Assembly: GCA_958295685.1 (NCBI GenBank) | Contig: OY282365.1 | Coordinates: 1,674,001 to 1,738,000 of the forward strand | DNA: 64,000 nucleotides | DNA from: an uncultured Dehalococcoidia bacterium | Lineage (GTDB): Bacteria; Chloroflexota; Dehalococcoidia; Lucifugimonadales; CATQGZ01 | Direction: 5' to 3' | Part shown: piece after piece, positions 34,061 through 41,242 of the stretch | Layout of the letters: each line of letters begins with the position of its first letter | Numbering within the stretch: the first letter of the stretch is position 1 | Made by a program: the position numbers and the translations under genes | The notes under the pieces: generated by a model | Databases searched by the model: none | What the model saw: only the letters and a program-made list of their open reading frames with translations | Told to the model about the DNA's origin: nothing

Positions 34061-34591
34061 ATGGAGAACCTGACAGAGTACGAACTCGTGGTCGTCCTGA
34101 CCCCGGAGGCCAGCGAAGATGATGCCGTAGCCGCGGTGGACCGCGTGGAAGGCTTCATAGCAGACCACGGCGGGGCGGTGTCGGTGCGCGAAAATTGGGG
34201 GGTCAAGCAGCTGGCTTACCCGATCCAGAACTTCCAGGAGGGCAACTACTTCCTCGTGAGGTTCGAGCTCCACTCCAAAGACACTCGGGAGCTGAACGGT
34301 GCCCTGCATGGAGCCCAAGACGTTCTGCGTCACCTGGTGACGATTGCGGACGGGCCGCGGCCTGCTGCCGCCGAGGAGAAGGCCGAGAAACCCCAAGAAG
34401 CGGCCGTAGAATCGACAGCGGCCGACCAGCCGGCCGCCGCAGAGAAGGCCGAGAAACCTCAGGAAGCGGCCGTAGAATCGACAGCGGCCGACCAGCCGGC
34501 CGCCGCAGAGAAGGCCGAGGCGCCCCAATCATCGGAAGCCGAGGCCAGGCCGAGCGGTGAAGCAGAGGGAGCGGCGCTTGAGCCTCAATAA
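34061..34591 (+). CDS. rpsF: 30S ribosomal protein bS6 with long repetitive acidic tail
   Basis: Ribosomal protein S6, 176 residues. The first 100 residues are the ordinary S6 fold (YELVVVLTPEASEDDAVAAVDRVEGFIADHGG, NWGVKQLAYPIQNFQEGNYFLVRFEL, LRHLVTIADG). The usual protein ends near 100-130. Here residues 103-176 form an Ala/Glu/Pro-rich extension built from a 22-residue repeat (EKAEKPQEAAVESTAADQPA plus AA). Two nearly identical 66-bp copies lie at about 34376-34507 and a partial third follows. The tail is likely disordered. The stop overlaps the ssb start region. The order rpsF-ssb-rpsR is the classical one. Confidence 0.95.
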   Translation: MENLTEYELVVVLTPEASEDDAVAAVDRVEGFIADHGGAVSVRENWGVKQLAYPIQNFQEGNYFLVRFELHSKDTRELNGALHGAQDVLRHLVTIADGPRPAAAEEKAEKPQEAAVESTAADQPAAAEKAEKPQEAAVESTAADQPAAAEKAEAPQSSEAEARPSGEAEGAALEPQ

Positions 34592-35006
34592 GATACTCGT
34601 CATAGGCAACGTCGGGACCGACCCCGACATGCGGTACACCCCTTCCGGCAACCCAGTCACGTCCTTTCGTCTTGCCACGAACCGAAGATACACCACGTCT
34701 GCAGGGGAACAGCGCGAGGAGACGGAGTGGTTTACGATCACGGCGTGGAACCAGCTGGCGGAACGCTGCAACCAGTACGTGACGAAGGGAATGCGAATAT
34801 ATGCTGAAGGCAGGCTCAAGAGCGACTCCTGGACCGGCAACGACGGACAGACCCGATTCCGCAACGAGATAACGGCGAATCATGTCCTGTTCCTAGGCGG
34901 CAGAGCGCAGGAAGCCGAAGGAGGAGCCGGATACGGCCCACCCGCCGGAGGCGGCGGAGCGCCGGACCCCGGGCCTGACGTGGACGCCGAGGACCTGCCC
35001 TGGTAG
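34578..35006 (+). CDS. ssb: Single-stranded DNA-binding protein
   Basis: OB-fold SSB, 142 residues. The start is uncertain. A GTG at 34557 is in frame, but the TTG at 34578 (LSLNKILVIGNVGTDPDMRYTPSG) has GGGAG 6 bp upstream and gives the normal N-terminus, overlapping rpsF by 14 bp. The body shows VTSFRLATNRRYTTSAGEQREETEWFTITAWNQLAERCNQYVTKGMRIYAEGRLKSDSW. The glycine/proline-rich linker ends in DVDAEDLPW, an acidic C-terminal tip that serves the role of the DDIPF-type peptide for partner binding. Confidence 0.94.
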   Translation: MSLNKILVIGNVGTDPDMRYTPSGNPVTSFRLATNRRYTTSAGEQREETEWFTITAWNQLAERCNQYVTKGMRIYAEGRLKSDSWTGNDGQTRFRNEITANHVLFLGGRAQEAEGGAGYGPPAGGGGAPDPGPDVDAEDLPW

Positions 35007-35040
35007 TAGGCTAGGCCAAGAAAGGATTACCGCAGACACT

Positions 35041-35406
35041 ATGACCACAACGCCAGCGCCCCAATCGACCGCCTCGCCCGGTGCCTCGACTTTCGCGCGC
35101 CGACCCTCGATGGGTCAGGGCGGAGGCCCGCGAGGCCGACCGCAGAGACGCGGACGCCCGCGATACTACACCCGGCGCAAGCTATGCTCATACTGTGTGG
35201 ACCACATAGCCTACGTCGACTATAAGGACGTTGCCAGACTGCGCAGATTCCTGTCCGACCGCTTCAAGATAGAGGCTCGCCGCAAGTCGGGCGCCTGCGC
35301 CAAGCACCAGCGGGCGCTCTCGACAGCCATCAAGCGGGCCAGACACCTGGCAATGCTCCCGTTCTCGCCGGACCATCGCACCGGCAGACCCGGCCTGGCA
35401 AGATAG
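35041..35406 (+). CDS. rpsR: 30S ribosomal protein bS18
   Basis: Ribosomal protein S18, 121 residues. The core is KLCSYCVDHIAYVDYKDVARLRRFLSDRFKIEARRKSGACAKHQRALSTAIKRARHLAMLPFS. The C-x-x-C, Cys and following His make this the zinc-binding (C+) form of S18. The N-terminus has an extra 45 or so residues rich in Ser/Pro/Gly/Arg before the core. It begins 34 bp after ssb. rplI, often next, is absent. Confidence 0.95.
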   Translation: MTTTPAPQSTASPGASTFARRPSMGQGGGPRGRPQRRGRPRYYTRRKLCSYCVDHIAYVDYKDVARLRRFLSDRFKIEARRKSGACAKHQRALSTAIKRARHLAMLPFSPDHRTGRPGLAR

Positions 35407-35516
35407 CCGCTCCCTTTCAGTCCCTCATTGGTGCTGGAACCCGGTCGGCCCACTGACGCAAATATCGGTCGGCGGCTCGGCCGTCCGATCCGTCTCTGGG
35501 CTGCTCAGGAAACATA

Positions 35517-36647
35517 GTGGTGGATAAAGTGGCATATCAGTCAGGACAGGCCCAGGTTCGGAAGACTAGGACCGACCGCCGGCGCGCGATCGCCGAGCAG
35601 CGAAAGAATCCCCAGAGGCGGCGGGCCGCCATGCTGGCCATCGGCGTCGCTCTCCTCGTCGTAGCCGGCGTCGTGGTCGGCGCGTTCGTCATGAGGTTCG
35701 TGCTCCCGTCCACACATCTCATCGTAGCCGTGGACGGGGTCGAATTCAGCCGGGCGGACATCATCAGAGAGCTGCGTATCAAGCAGCAGAGCGCCAACCT
35801 CACCGGGAGAACCTTCCCCATCAGTGAGGAGATATTCAAGACCTTCAACGAACTCGTGGAGAACCAGGTGATACGGCTTGCGGCCCCGAACATGGGCATA
35901 ATCGTGACGGACGAAGAGATCGACGATGAGATAGACCGACTGCTCGGCCCCAGCGGCCGATATGCGCCCGCAGACGAGAGACCGCAGGTTGAGAGAGAGT
36001 TCAGAGAGCGCTACAAGGGGTTCCTAAACCTGCTGCAGATAAACGAATCGGACCACCGTGAGTTCGTGCGGACGTATATGCTGAGAGAGAAGGTGAGACA
36101 GTTCGTCGGAGATGCGGTGCCGACCGTTGCCGAACAGATACGCCTCTACCGCCTCTCGGTCGTCCCGGAAGACGAACTGGAGATACTGAAGCTGAAATAC
36201 GAGGAGGCCGTGACCACGGGCGGCACGAACCCGGAGGCTCTACACGAAGCCTTCAAGGCGCTCGCCCGAGAGTTCGGACGAGACGATCCGGAGACCCTCC
36301 GGAGAGGGGGCGACCTGGGATGGGTGCCCGAGGGCGTGCATAAGGAATACGACCACGTCGTCTTCGACCTGGATATAGGTGAGCTCAGCGACCCCATCCC
36401 GAGCTTCGACGACCCCACCGCACTCCACTTCTTCATGGTGTCCGACCGTGATGAGGCGCGCGAGATCGACCAGGTGAGCAGGGAGAGCCTCAAGTCTAAC
36501 GCCCTCCAGGACTGGGTCAACGAGCGAAAGACCCAGCACGAGATATTCGCCGACCTGAACTCCGACATTCACGCGTGGATAGTAGAAGAGCTCCGCACCA
36601 CCTCGACAGTCACACCGACTCCCCGCCCGGGCATCTTCGGATTCTGA
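35517..36647 (+). CDS. Membrane-anchored peptidyl-prolyl isomerase/foldase (SurA/PpiC type)
   Basis: 376 residues. A basic N-terminal tail (about 1-36) precedes one transmembrane segment (AAMLAIGVALLVVAGVVVGAFVMRFVL, about 37-63). The extracytoplasmic part begins with a SurA-N/trigger-like helical region (VDGVEFSRADIIRELRIKQQS...NELVENQVIRLAAPNMGIIVTDEEIDDEIDRLL). The parvulin-like domain is recognisable from ALAREFGRDDPETLRRGGDLGWVPEGV and DLDIGELSDPIPSFDDPTALHFFMVSDRDEAREID. It ends in a TPTPRPGIFGF tail. The start is GTG 35517 (another GTG follows at once). It lies 110 bp after rpsR and is probably involved in folding of exported proteins. Confidence 0.85.
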   Translation: MVDKVAYQSGQAQVRKTRTDRRRAIAEQRKNPQRRRAAMLAIGVALLVVAGVVVGAFVMRFVLPSTHLIVAVDGVEFSRADIIRELRIKQQSANLTGRTFPISEEIFKTFNELVENQVIRLAAPNMGIIVTDEEIDDEIDRLLGPSGRYAPADERPQVEREFRERYKGFLNLLQINESDHREFVRTYMLREKVRQFVGDAVPTVAEQIRLYRLSVVPEDELEILKLKYEEAVTTGGTNPEALHEAFKALAREFGRDDPETLRRGGDLGWVPEGVHKEYDHVVFDLDIGELSDPIPSFDDPTALHFFMVSDRDEAREIDQVSRESLKSNALQDWVNERKTQHEIFADLNSDIHAWIVEELRTTSTVTPTPRPGIFGF

Positions 36648-36754
36648 AACGGGGCTGCCCACCGCTGCGGCTCGGCAGCCATAACTACGATGTCATCAGC
36701 GCGTCCCAGATCGAACAGCCGCCCCAACCACTCGCGTATCGCCCGCACATCCCC

Positions 36755-36780
36755 ATCCTGCCAATCCTGATTCAGACAAT
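36755..36780 (+). repeat. Fragment of the AATCCTGATTCAGACA leader module
   Basis: ATCCTGCCAATCCTGATTCAG followed by ACAAT, a partial copy of the module that precedes the word elements. Here it is not followed by their promoter. The surrounding 36648-36860 otherwise shows no convincing gene. Confidence 0.6.
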
Positions 36781-36862
36781 CAATCCGGCACAGCCTGACG
36801 TCCATCACGCCGCCCGCCCGAATAGGTGGAATGCTACCACGCGAGCCGATCCTATCCTCACG

Positions 36863-36913
36863 GGGGTCTGGTCCCCAATCGTGTTCTTCTGGACTCCGCC
36901 GCACTTCTGGGCC
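36863..36913 (+). pseudogene. ctaB: 17-codon fragment of protoheme IX farnesyltransferase (ctaB)
   Basis: The frame at 36863-36913 reads GVWSPIVFFWTPPHFWA, the highly conserved cytoplasmic-loop motif of CtaB (heme O synthase). Nothing else of the 300-residue enzyme is present. Immediately after the final Ala codon the sequence passes into the AATCCTG module (CCAATCCTGAGAATCCTG). So a ctaB gene once stood here, or a fragment was carried in, and repeat elements replaced the rest. Confidence 0.75.
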
Positions 36914-36937
36914 TCCAATCCTGAGAATCCTGATTCA

Positions 36938-37754
36938 ATAACTGTTCAGACTCTGTGAGACCCGAAGGGGGAGTCCAGAGGGGTTCTCCCCTCTGGAAGG
37001 GGGGTCTGGTTGGCCAGTCTACCTACTCTCGGCGTGGCGTGAGGAGAACCTCTGGCAGGAGGTCTGGTTGGCCAGTCTACCTACTCTCGGCGTGTCATGA
37101 GGAGAACCCCCTCTGGCAGGGGGTCTGGGTAGGCGTCAGCGGAGCCGCACAGTGGCCCCACAGTTCTCCCCCTCTGGCAGGGGGTCTGGGTAGGCGTCAG
37201 CGAGCCGCACAGTGGCCCCACGGTTCTCCCCCCTCTGGCAGGGGGTCTGGGTAGGCGTCAGCGAGCCACACAGTGGCCCCACGGTTCTTCCCTCTGGCAG
37301 GGGGCCTGGGTAGGCGTCAGCGAGCCACACAGTGGCCCCACGGTTCTCCCTCTAGCAGGGGGCCTGGGTAGGCGTCAGCGAGCCGCACAGTGGCCCCCTC
37401 TGGCAGGGGGTCTGGGTAGGCGTCAGCGAGCCGCACAGTGGCCCCACGGTTCTCCCCCTCTGGCAGGCGTCTGGGTAGGCGTCAGCGAGCCACACAGTGG
37501 CCCCACGGTTCTTCCCTCTGGCAGGGGGCCTGGGTAGGCGTCAGCGAGCCACACCGTGGCCCCACGGTTCTCCCCCTCTAGCAGGGGGCCTGGGTAGGCG
37601 TCAGCGAGCCGCACAGTGGCCCCCTCTGGCAGGGGGTCTGGGTAGGCGTCAGCGAGCCGCACAGTGGCCCCACGATTCTCCCCCTCTGGCAGGGGGTCTG
37701 GGGGCTTTGCCCCCAGTTTCAAAATGGGCGGGCGGGTGGGGAGAACCCAGTTAC
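36938..37754. mobile_element. MITE-like element, copy 3, expanded by an internal tandem array
   Basis: 817 bp. The left end ATAACTGTTCAGACTCTG and right end CCCAGTTAC are flanked by an exact 8-bp duplication, CTGATTCA (36930-36937 and 37755-37762). The right part (GGGGGCTTTGCCCCCAG, GGGCGGGCGGGTGGGG) matches copies 1, 2 and 4. The interior has expanded: two copies of a unit containing GGCCAGTCTACCTACTC, then about ten copies of a 45-60-bp unit containing GGTAGGCGTCAGCGAGCC and CACAGTGGCCCC with the CCCTCTGGCAGGGGGTCTGG hairpin. The target lay inside the AATCCTGATTCAGACA module just before element C. Confidence 0.85.
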
Positions 37755-37770
37755 CTGATTCAGACAACCC

Positions 37771-37999
37771 TTGACGACACCGAACCGCTGTGCTAGAGTA
37801 TTCCCATGACACAGCCGCCTCTCTCCACAAACCGCCCGCAGAACTCCTGCATCGCTTGGATTGACTGTCAGATAGTGTCAGATAAGTGTCAGATAGTGTC
37901 AGATAAGTGTCAGGTAAGTGTCAGGTAAGTGTCAGATAGTGTCAGGCAAAATCAGCCCTCTCAGCTACGAAATGCCTGCAAATCTGACACTTTCGACAA
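37771..37999 (+). other. Word-array element C (word GTGTCAGAT)
   Basis: TTGACG (37771-37776), 17 bp, TAGAGT (37794-37799), 6 bp, ATG at 37806 (MTQPPLSTNRPQNSC...). The word GTGTCAGATA, with some GTGTCAGGTA, is repeated seven times from 37875 to about 37947 at 10-11 bp spacing, after an initial CTGTCAGATA. The core CTCAGCTACGAAATG (37960-37974) follows, then the single inverted copy ATCTGACAC (37982-37990) and TTTCGACAAAAAA. Same plan as element B but every word, including the inverted copy, has CAG where B has CGC. Confidence 0.75.
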
Positions 38000-38077
38000 A
38001 AAATCTCCCAGACGCCGCTCCGCCGAGACTGCCGGCGATGGGGACCGGCGCCTCGCCCCAGTCGGACCAGGTGGAGA

Positions 38078-38158
38078 GCAACTGTTCAGACTTTGTGAGA
38101 TCCGAAAGAGGCGTCCAGAGGAGTTCTCACCTCTGGCAAGGAGTCTGGGTCACTGACC
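38078..38158 (+). repeat. Truncated MITE copy (left end only)
   Basis: CAACTGTTCAGACTTTGTG, then GATCCGAAAGAGG, CGTCCAGAGGAGTTCTCACC and TCTGGGTCACTGACCACTG. This is the left two thirds of the MITE family without the right terminal repeat. Confidence 0.65.
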
Positions 38159-38188
38159 ACTGTCCTTCTCGTATGATCGCCGCCTTCC

Positions 38189-38197
38189 TGCTATAAT
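38189..38197 (+). promoter_or_regulatory. Extended -10 promoter of the VOC-ArsC-SDR operon
   Basis: TGCTATAAT (TATAAT at 38192-38197), the same extended -10 as at rpsF and the collagen-like gene. No clear -35. The first start codon of the operon is 110 bp downstream at 38307. Confidence 0.55.
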
Positions 38198-38306
38198 CCG
38201 CCGGTGAGATGGGCCCTCTTTGAGCCGTCCGCGCCCGGAGCAGCAGTCCGCCCGGTGAAGACACCCACAATGGAGATGCCGTCACACCGATTACAGGAGT
38301 GGTTCG

Positions 38307-38783
38307 ATGGTTAAACCGAGGCAGCTTGGACACGTGGTGCTGCGGGTGCGTGATGTCGAGCGTTCCAAATCCTTCTACACCGACGTCCTCGGCCTCGACG
38401 TGACCTTCGAGTCGCCAGGCGCGATGGTCTTCATGTCGGCCGGCGAGGCATCCCACGAGCTCGCAGTGATGCGCCTGGGGCCGGACGCGCCCGGACCGGA
38501 CAGCGGCCGCGTGGGCCTGTACCACTTCGCCTGGGAGATGGAGTCCTTCGAAGACCTCAAGCGGCTGAAGCGTGAGCTTGACGAAAAGAGCGTCCCTGTA
38601 GTCGGCATAGGCGACCATGGCATTGGGATGGGCGTGTACTTCCTCGACCCGGACGGCAACGAGATAGAGGCGTTCTATGAGTTGCCAAAGGATCAGTGGC
38701 CCTCGGACGTGGATATCTTCGGCGGCTCCTCGTTCCCACTGGGCAGCATCGAAGACGAACCCGCCGCGGTGGAGTCCACGTGA
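38307..38783 (+). CDS. VOC-superfamily protein (catechol-2,3-dioxygenase-like fold)
   Basis: 158 residues. RQLGHVVLRVRDVERSKSFYTDVLGLDVTFES is the first module with the likely metal-ligand His9. The second contains GLYHFAWEMESFEDLKRL with its His, and GVYFLDPDGNEIEAFYELP with the terminal Glu, the signature of extradiol-dioxygenase-like VOC proteins. The ATG follows an ACAGGAG-type site. Its stop (TGA, 38781-38783) overlaps the GTG start of the ArsC-like gene, so the two are translationally coupled. Substrate unknown. Confidence 0.87.
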   Translation: MVKPRQLGHVVLRVRDVERSKSFYTDVLGLDVTFESPGAMVFMSAGEASHELAVMRLGPDAPGPDSGRVGLYHFAWEMESFEDLKRLKRELDEKSVPVVGIGDHGIGMGVYFLDPDGNEIEAFYELPKDQWPSDVDIFGGSSFPLGSIEDEPAAVEST

Positions 38784-39142
38784 CGACGGCGCTCTTTTAC
38801 ACCTGGAAGCGCTGAAGCTCCTGCCGCAAAGTGAGAGCGTCGCTCTTACAGGATGGAGTGGAACTGAAGGAGAGAGACTTCTTCGCCGATCCGTTCACGG
38901 AAGCCGAGTTGCGCGAACTGATCGGAGAGCGCGGCCCGGCAGACTTCTTCTCTTGGAACAGCCCATCGTTCAGAAAGACAGGACTCGCGCGAGCGGACAT
39001 GACCGATGAGCGAATGATCGAGATGATCCTGGAGGAACCGCGGCTCCTGAGGAGGCCCCTCCTGAAACTCTCCGGCAGTCATCTGGTCGTCGGGACGGAC
39101 AGGGAGGCCGTGGCACGGGTCCTCGGCGGGAAGAAGCCATGA
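38780..39142 (+). CDS. ArsC/Spx-family thioredoxin-fold protein, probable selenoprotein with in-frame UGA
   Basis: Read through one TGA (38813-38815), the frame from GTG 38780 gives 120 residues, the normal ArsC/Spx length: TALFYTWKR-U-SSCRKVRASLLQDGVELKERDFF and onward. The family begins with a beta strand, then Cys-x-x-Cys-Arg-Lys. Here UGA stands exactly at the first Cys and the second (TGC, 38822) is intact, giving U-S-S-C. The C-terminal ...PRLLRRPLLKLSGSHLVVGTDREAV matches the family motif RRP...VG. A bacterial SECIS-like hairpin follows the UGA (38831-38849). The start overlaps the VOC stop by 4 bp and the stop overlaps the SDR start by 4 bp, so this is an intact operon gene. The alternative, an ArsC truncated at a nonsense codon and restarted at GTG 38831, would lack the active site. 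Likely role: thiol/selenol redox; arsenate reduction is not shown. Confidence 0.78.
38831..38849 (+). promoter_or_regulatory. Bacterial SECIS-like hairpin
   Basis: GTGAGAGCGTCGCTCTTAC folds as an 8-bp stem (one G-U pair) with a three-base loop GUC. The loop G is 24 nt after the UGA, within the spacing known for bacterial SECIS elements, and G and U are exposed at the apex, as SelB recognition requires. CUCC (38818-38821) and GGAG about 6 nt after the stem can extend it. Confidence 0.7.
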
Positions 39143-39951
39143 TCGCGGACCTGTCAGGCAAGACGGCGCTGGTAACCGGCGCCGCGGGCGGCATTGGCAG
39201 AGGCATCAGCCTCACGCTCGCTGCACAGGGTGCCGACGTCGCCATCGCCGACCTGCGCCGCGGCGATGCCGAGACCGTCGCGGCAGAGGTGGAGGCGCTC
39301 GGCAGGCAGGCTATCGCCATTGAAGTGGACGTCACCGATGAAGAGTCCATCGAGCGCATGACCCGGCGGGCCGCCGACAGTCTGGGAGACCTGGACATCC
39401 TGGTTAACGACGCGGGCGTCGTCGGCCTCCCCCGCTGGTTCGACCGGGACACGCCTAGCGGCGGAGACTGGGACACCGTCATGGCGGTCAACCTCCGGGG
39501 CGTCGTCATGGTCTCCGAGGCGGTATCCCCAGGTATGAAGGAGCGGCGCTACGGGAAAATCATCAACATCGCCTCCATGGTCTCCCGATACGGCTCCGAC
39601 GACCTGCCCCACTACGCGGCGTCCAAGGCCGCGGTCGTAAGCTGGACAAGATCAAACGCCGTGCAGCTGGCGCCCTACAACATCAACGTCAACGCCATCT
39701 GTCCAGGCATGATCTGGACGCCCATGTGGCAGCAGATTGCAGTACTGAGATCCCGGCTGGACGATGACCCGGAGCTCAGAAAACTGAGCGGCAGGGAGTA
39801 CTTCGACAAGAAAGTCGAGGCGCTGATACCTCTGAAACGGGAGCAGACCCCCGAAGATATGGGCGCGATGGCGGCATTCCTGGCCTCTGATGCCGCCAGA
39901 AACATAACCGGTCAGGCCATCCAGGTCGACGGTGGACGAGTCATGGTCTGA
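39139..39951 (+). CDS. Short-chain dehydrogenase/reductase
   Basis: 270-residue classical SDR. TGAAGGIGRGISLTLAAQGADVAIADLRRGD is the cofactor fold with an Asp suggesting NAD preference. VNDAGVVGL corresponds to the NNAG motif. IINIASMVSRYGSDDLPHYAASKAAVV supplies Ser, Tyr and Lys of the active site. NAICPGMIWTPMW and ITGQAIQVDGGRVMV end the domain. The ATG overlaps the stop of the ArsC-like gene (ATGA). It is the third gene of the VOC-ArsC-SDR operon. Substrate unknown. Confidence 0.9.
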   Translation: MIADLSGKTALVTGAAGGIGRGISLTLAAQGADVAIADLRRGDAETVAAEVEALGRQAIAIEVDVTDEESIERMTRRAADSLGDLDILVNDAGVVGLPRWFDRDTPSGGDWDTVMAVNLRGVVMVSEAVSPGMKERRYGKIINIASMVSRYGSDDLPHYAASKAAVVSWTRSNAVQLAPYNINVNAICPGMIWTPMWQQIAVLRSRLDDDPELRKLSGREYFDKKVEALIPLKREQTPEDMGAMAAFLASDAARNITGQAIQVDGGRVMV

Positions 39952-39994
39952 GCGTCCGCTTGCGGAAACCGGGCATGTCTGGCACGATACCATT

Positions 39995-40903
39995 ATGAGA
40001 ATAGGCGCCTTTGAAGTAGTCGAGCCGGTCCCTGAGTTGGCCGATGCCTGCGCTATAGCAATGCTCAAACCCTGGGTGGATGTGGGGAGAGTGGGAACCC
40101 TCGTCCTGGCCAGGATTGAGCAGCATGTCGATGCCAAAGGCCTCGCCACCCTCGACCGGCCGGGCACCTTCTTCGACTTCACCAGATACAGGCCGCAGAT
40201 GAGTATCGCCGGCGGGAAGCGCCGCTTCAGCACCCCTAACAGCGAGGCACGGTTCGGACACGACGACGACGGCGACAGGGACTACCTCTTCCTGCATCTG
40301 CGCGAGCCCCACGCCATGGCCGAGGAGTACGTCGAGTCCGTCGTTGAGTTGGCGCTGCGCTTTGGCGTCGTGGAGTACTACCGAGTCGGCGGGATGTACG
40401 ACACCGTCCCACACTCGAGGCCGCTGCTGGTAACAGGCAATCTGCCGGACGACAAAGCTGACGCGGCCAAGGGCTTGATGTCGACGTGGGGACGCCCATA
40501 TCAGGGCCCTACGAGTATCGTGAACCTCGTTGGGGAGGCATTGGAAGAGGCCGGCGTACAGACCTCCAGCCTGATGGCGCACCTCCCCCAGTACGTTCAG
40601 CTGGACGAGGACCACATGGGCGCGGCGCGGCTGCTGGACGTGCTGTGCGCGGTCTGCGGCTTGCCCAGATCACTCGCCGACGCGACCCGGGGCAGCCAGC
40701 AGTACATGGAGATCAACAGGGCGGTTGCGCAGAACAAGGACCTGCCTAAGCTCATTGCGCAACTCGAGACCTACTACGACAGGATGACTGCTGGCCCCGA
40801 AGAACGCAGGGAGGATCCATCGTTCTCGCCCGAGGTGGAGGAGTTCCTGAAGTACGTGGGCGAGCGTCTCGACGGCGGCAAAGAGAGCGCGCCCCAGGAC
40901 TAG
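39995..40903 (+). CDS. PAC2-family protein (proteasome-assembly-chaperone-like)
   Basis: 302 residues from the ATG at 39995; the frame is open from 39932 but that stretch overlaps the SDR. MRIGAFEVVEPVPELADACAIAMLKPWVDVGRVGTLVLARIEQHVDAKGLATLDRPGTFFDFTRYRPQM is typical of PAC2 proteins, as are LLVTGNLPDDKAD, the segment with EALEEAGVQTSSLMAHLPQYVQ, and a helical C-terminus. PAC2 proteins are related to archaeal and eukaryotic proteasome assembly chaperones. Bacterial members have no firm function. No proteasome genes are in view. It is probably transcribed with the SDR, 43 bp upstream. Confidence 0.72.
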   Translation: MRIGAFEVVEPVPELADACAIAMLKPWVDVGRVGTLVLARIEQHVDAKGLATLDRPGTFFDFTRYRPQMSIAGGKRRFSTPNSEARFGHDDDGDRDYLFLHLREPHAMAEEYVESVVELALRFGVVEYYRVGGMYDTVPHSRPLLVTGNLPDDKADAAKGLMSTWGRPYQGPTSIVNLVGEALEEAGVQTSSLMAHLPQYVQLDEDHMGAARLLDVLCAVCGLPRSLADATRGSQQYMEINRAVAQNKDLPKLIAQLETYYDRMTAGPEERREDPSFSPEVEEFLKYVGERLDGGKESAPQD

Positions 40904-40947
40904 CATCCCCCGTCCGCGGGGTCTCCGTCCCGGATGCCTCGACAAAA

Positions 40948-40962
40948 TGATACGGATTATCA
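40948..40962. promoter_or_regulatory. Fur-family operator-like 7-1-7 inverted repeat upstream of the regulator gene
   Basis: TGATACG-G-ATTATCA, five of seven pairs symmetrical, resembles Fur/Zur boxes and the perfect site at 41720-41734. It lies 11 bp upstream of the promoter -35 at 40974. Autoregulation by the Fur-family protein is inferred. Confidence 0.5.
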
Positions 40963-40973
40963 GTAAAATCCCG

Positions 40974-41003
40974 TTGACGACGTCTTCAACAACATGATAG
41001 AGT
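40974..41003 (+). promoter_or_regulatory. Promoter of the Fur-family regulator, now separated from its gene by a MITE
   Basis: TTGACG (40974-40979), 18-bp spacer, TAGAGT (40998-41003). The original start codon region lay about 40 bp downstream; the MITE at 41045-41238 now intervenes, giving a 240-bp leader. Confidence 0.5.
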
Positions 41004-41044
41004 CTTGGCCAATCTCAGTAAGTGATACCCGATACCAATAATGT

Positions 41045-41238
41045 GTAACAGTTCCGAAGGGGAGTCCAGAGGGGTTCTCCCCTCTGGCAGGGGGTCTGGG
41101 TCACTGACCACTGTTCTCCCCTTTGGCAGGGGTCTGGAGACTTCGCCCCCAGTTTCCAAATGGGTGGGTGGGGAAACCAGCCGTCTGCTTATCAAGACCA
41201 CGCTGATCGGAAAGACCTCATGAAGTCTGAACAGTTAC
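41045..41238. mobile_element. MITE-like element, copy 4, inserted at the start codon of the Fur-family gene
   Basis: 194 bp from GTAACAGTTCCGAAGG to GTCTGAACAGTTAC. Flanks AATAATGT (41037-41044) and CATAATGA (41239-41246) share ATAATG, a decayed 8-bp duplication that contains the start codon. The interior has the AGAGGGG-TT-CTCCCCTCT palindrome, CACTGACCACTG, and GTCTGCTTATCAAGACCACG, nearly the same as the right part of copy 1. The left end lacks the ACTCTGTGAGA segment. Confidence 0.82.
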
Positions 41239-41242
41239 CATA

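Noticed and set aside
36569..36904. Minus-strand frame containing IREWLGRLFDLGRADDIVVMAAEPQRW
   Set aside because: It looks partly protein-like, but overlaps the end of the PPIase gene and the AATCCTG repeat, has no start signal, and I recognise no family. Possibly a decayed gene, not supportable.
38831..39142. Truncated ArsC-like gene starting at GTG 38831
   Set aside because: This start loses the N-terminal strand and the Cys-x-x-Cys active site. Reading through the TGA from GTG 38780 gives a full-length family member with 4-bp overlaps to both neighbours and a SECIS-like hairpin.
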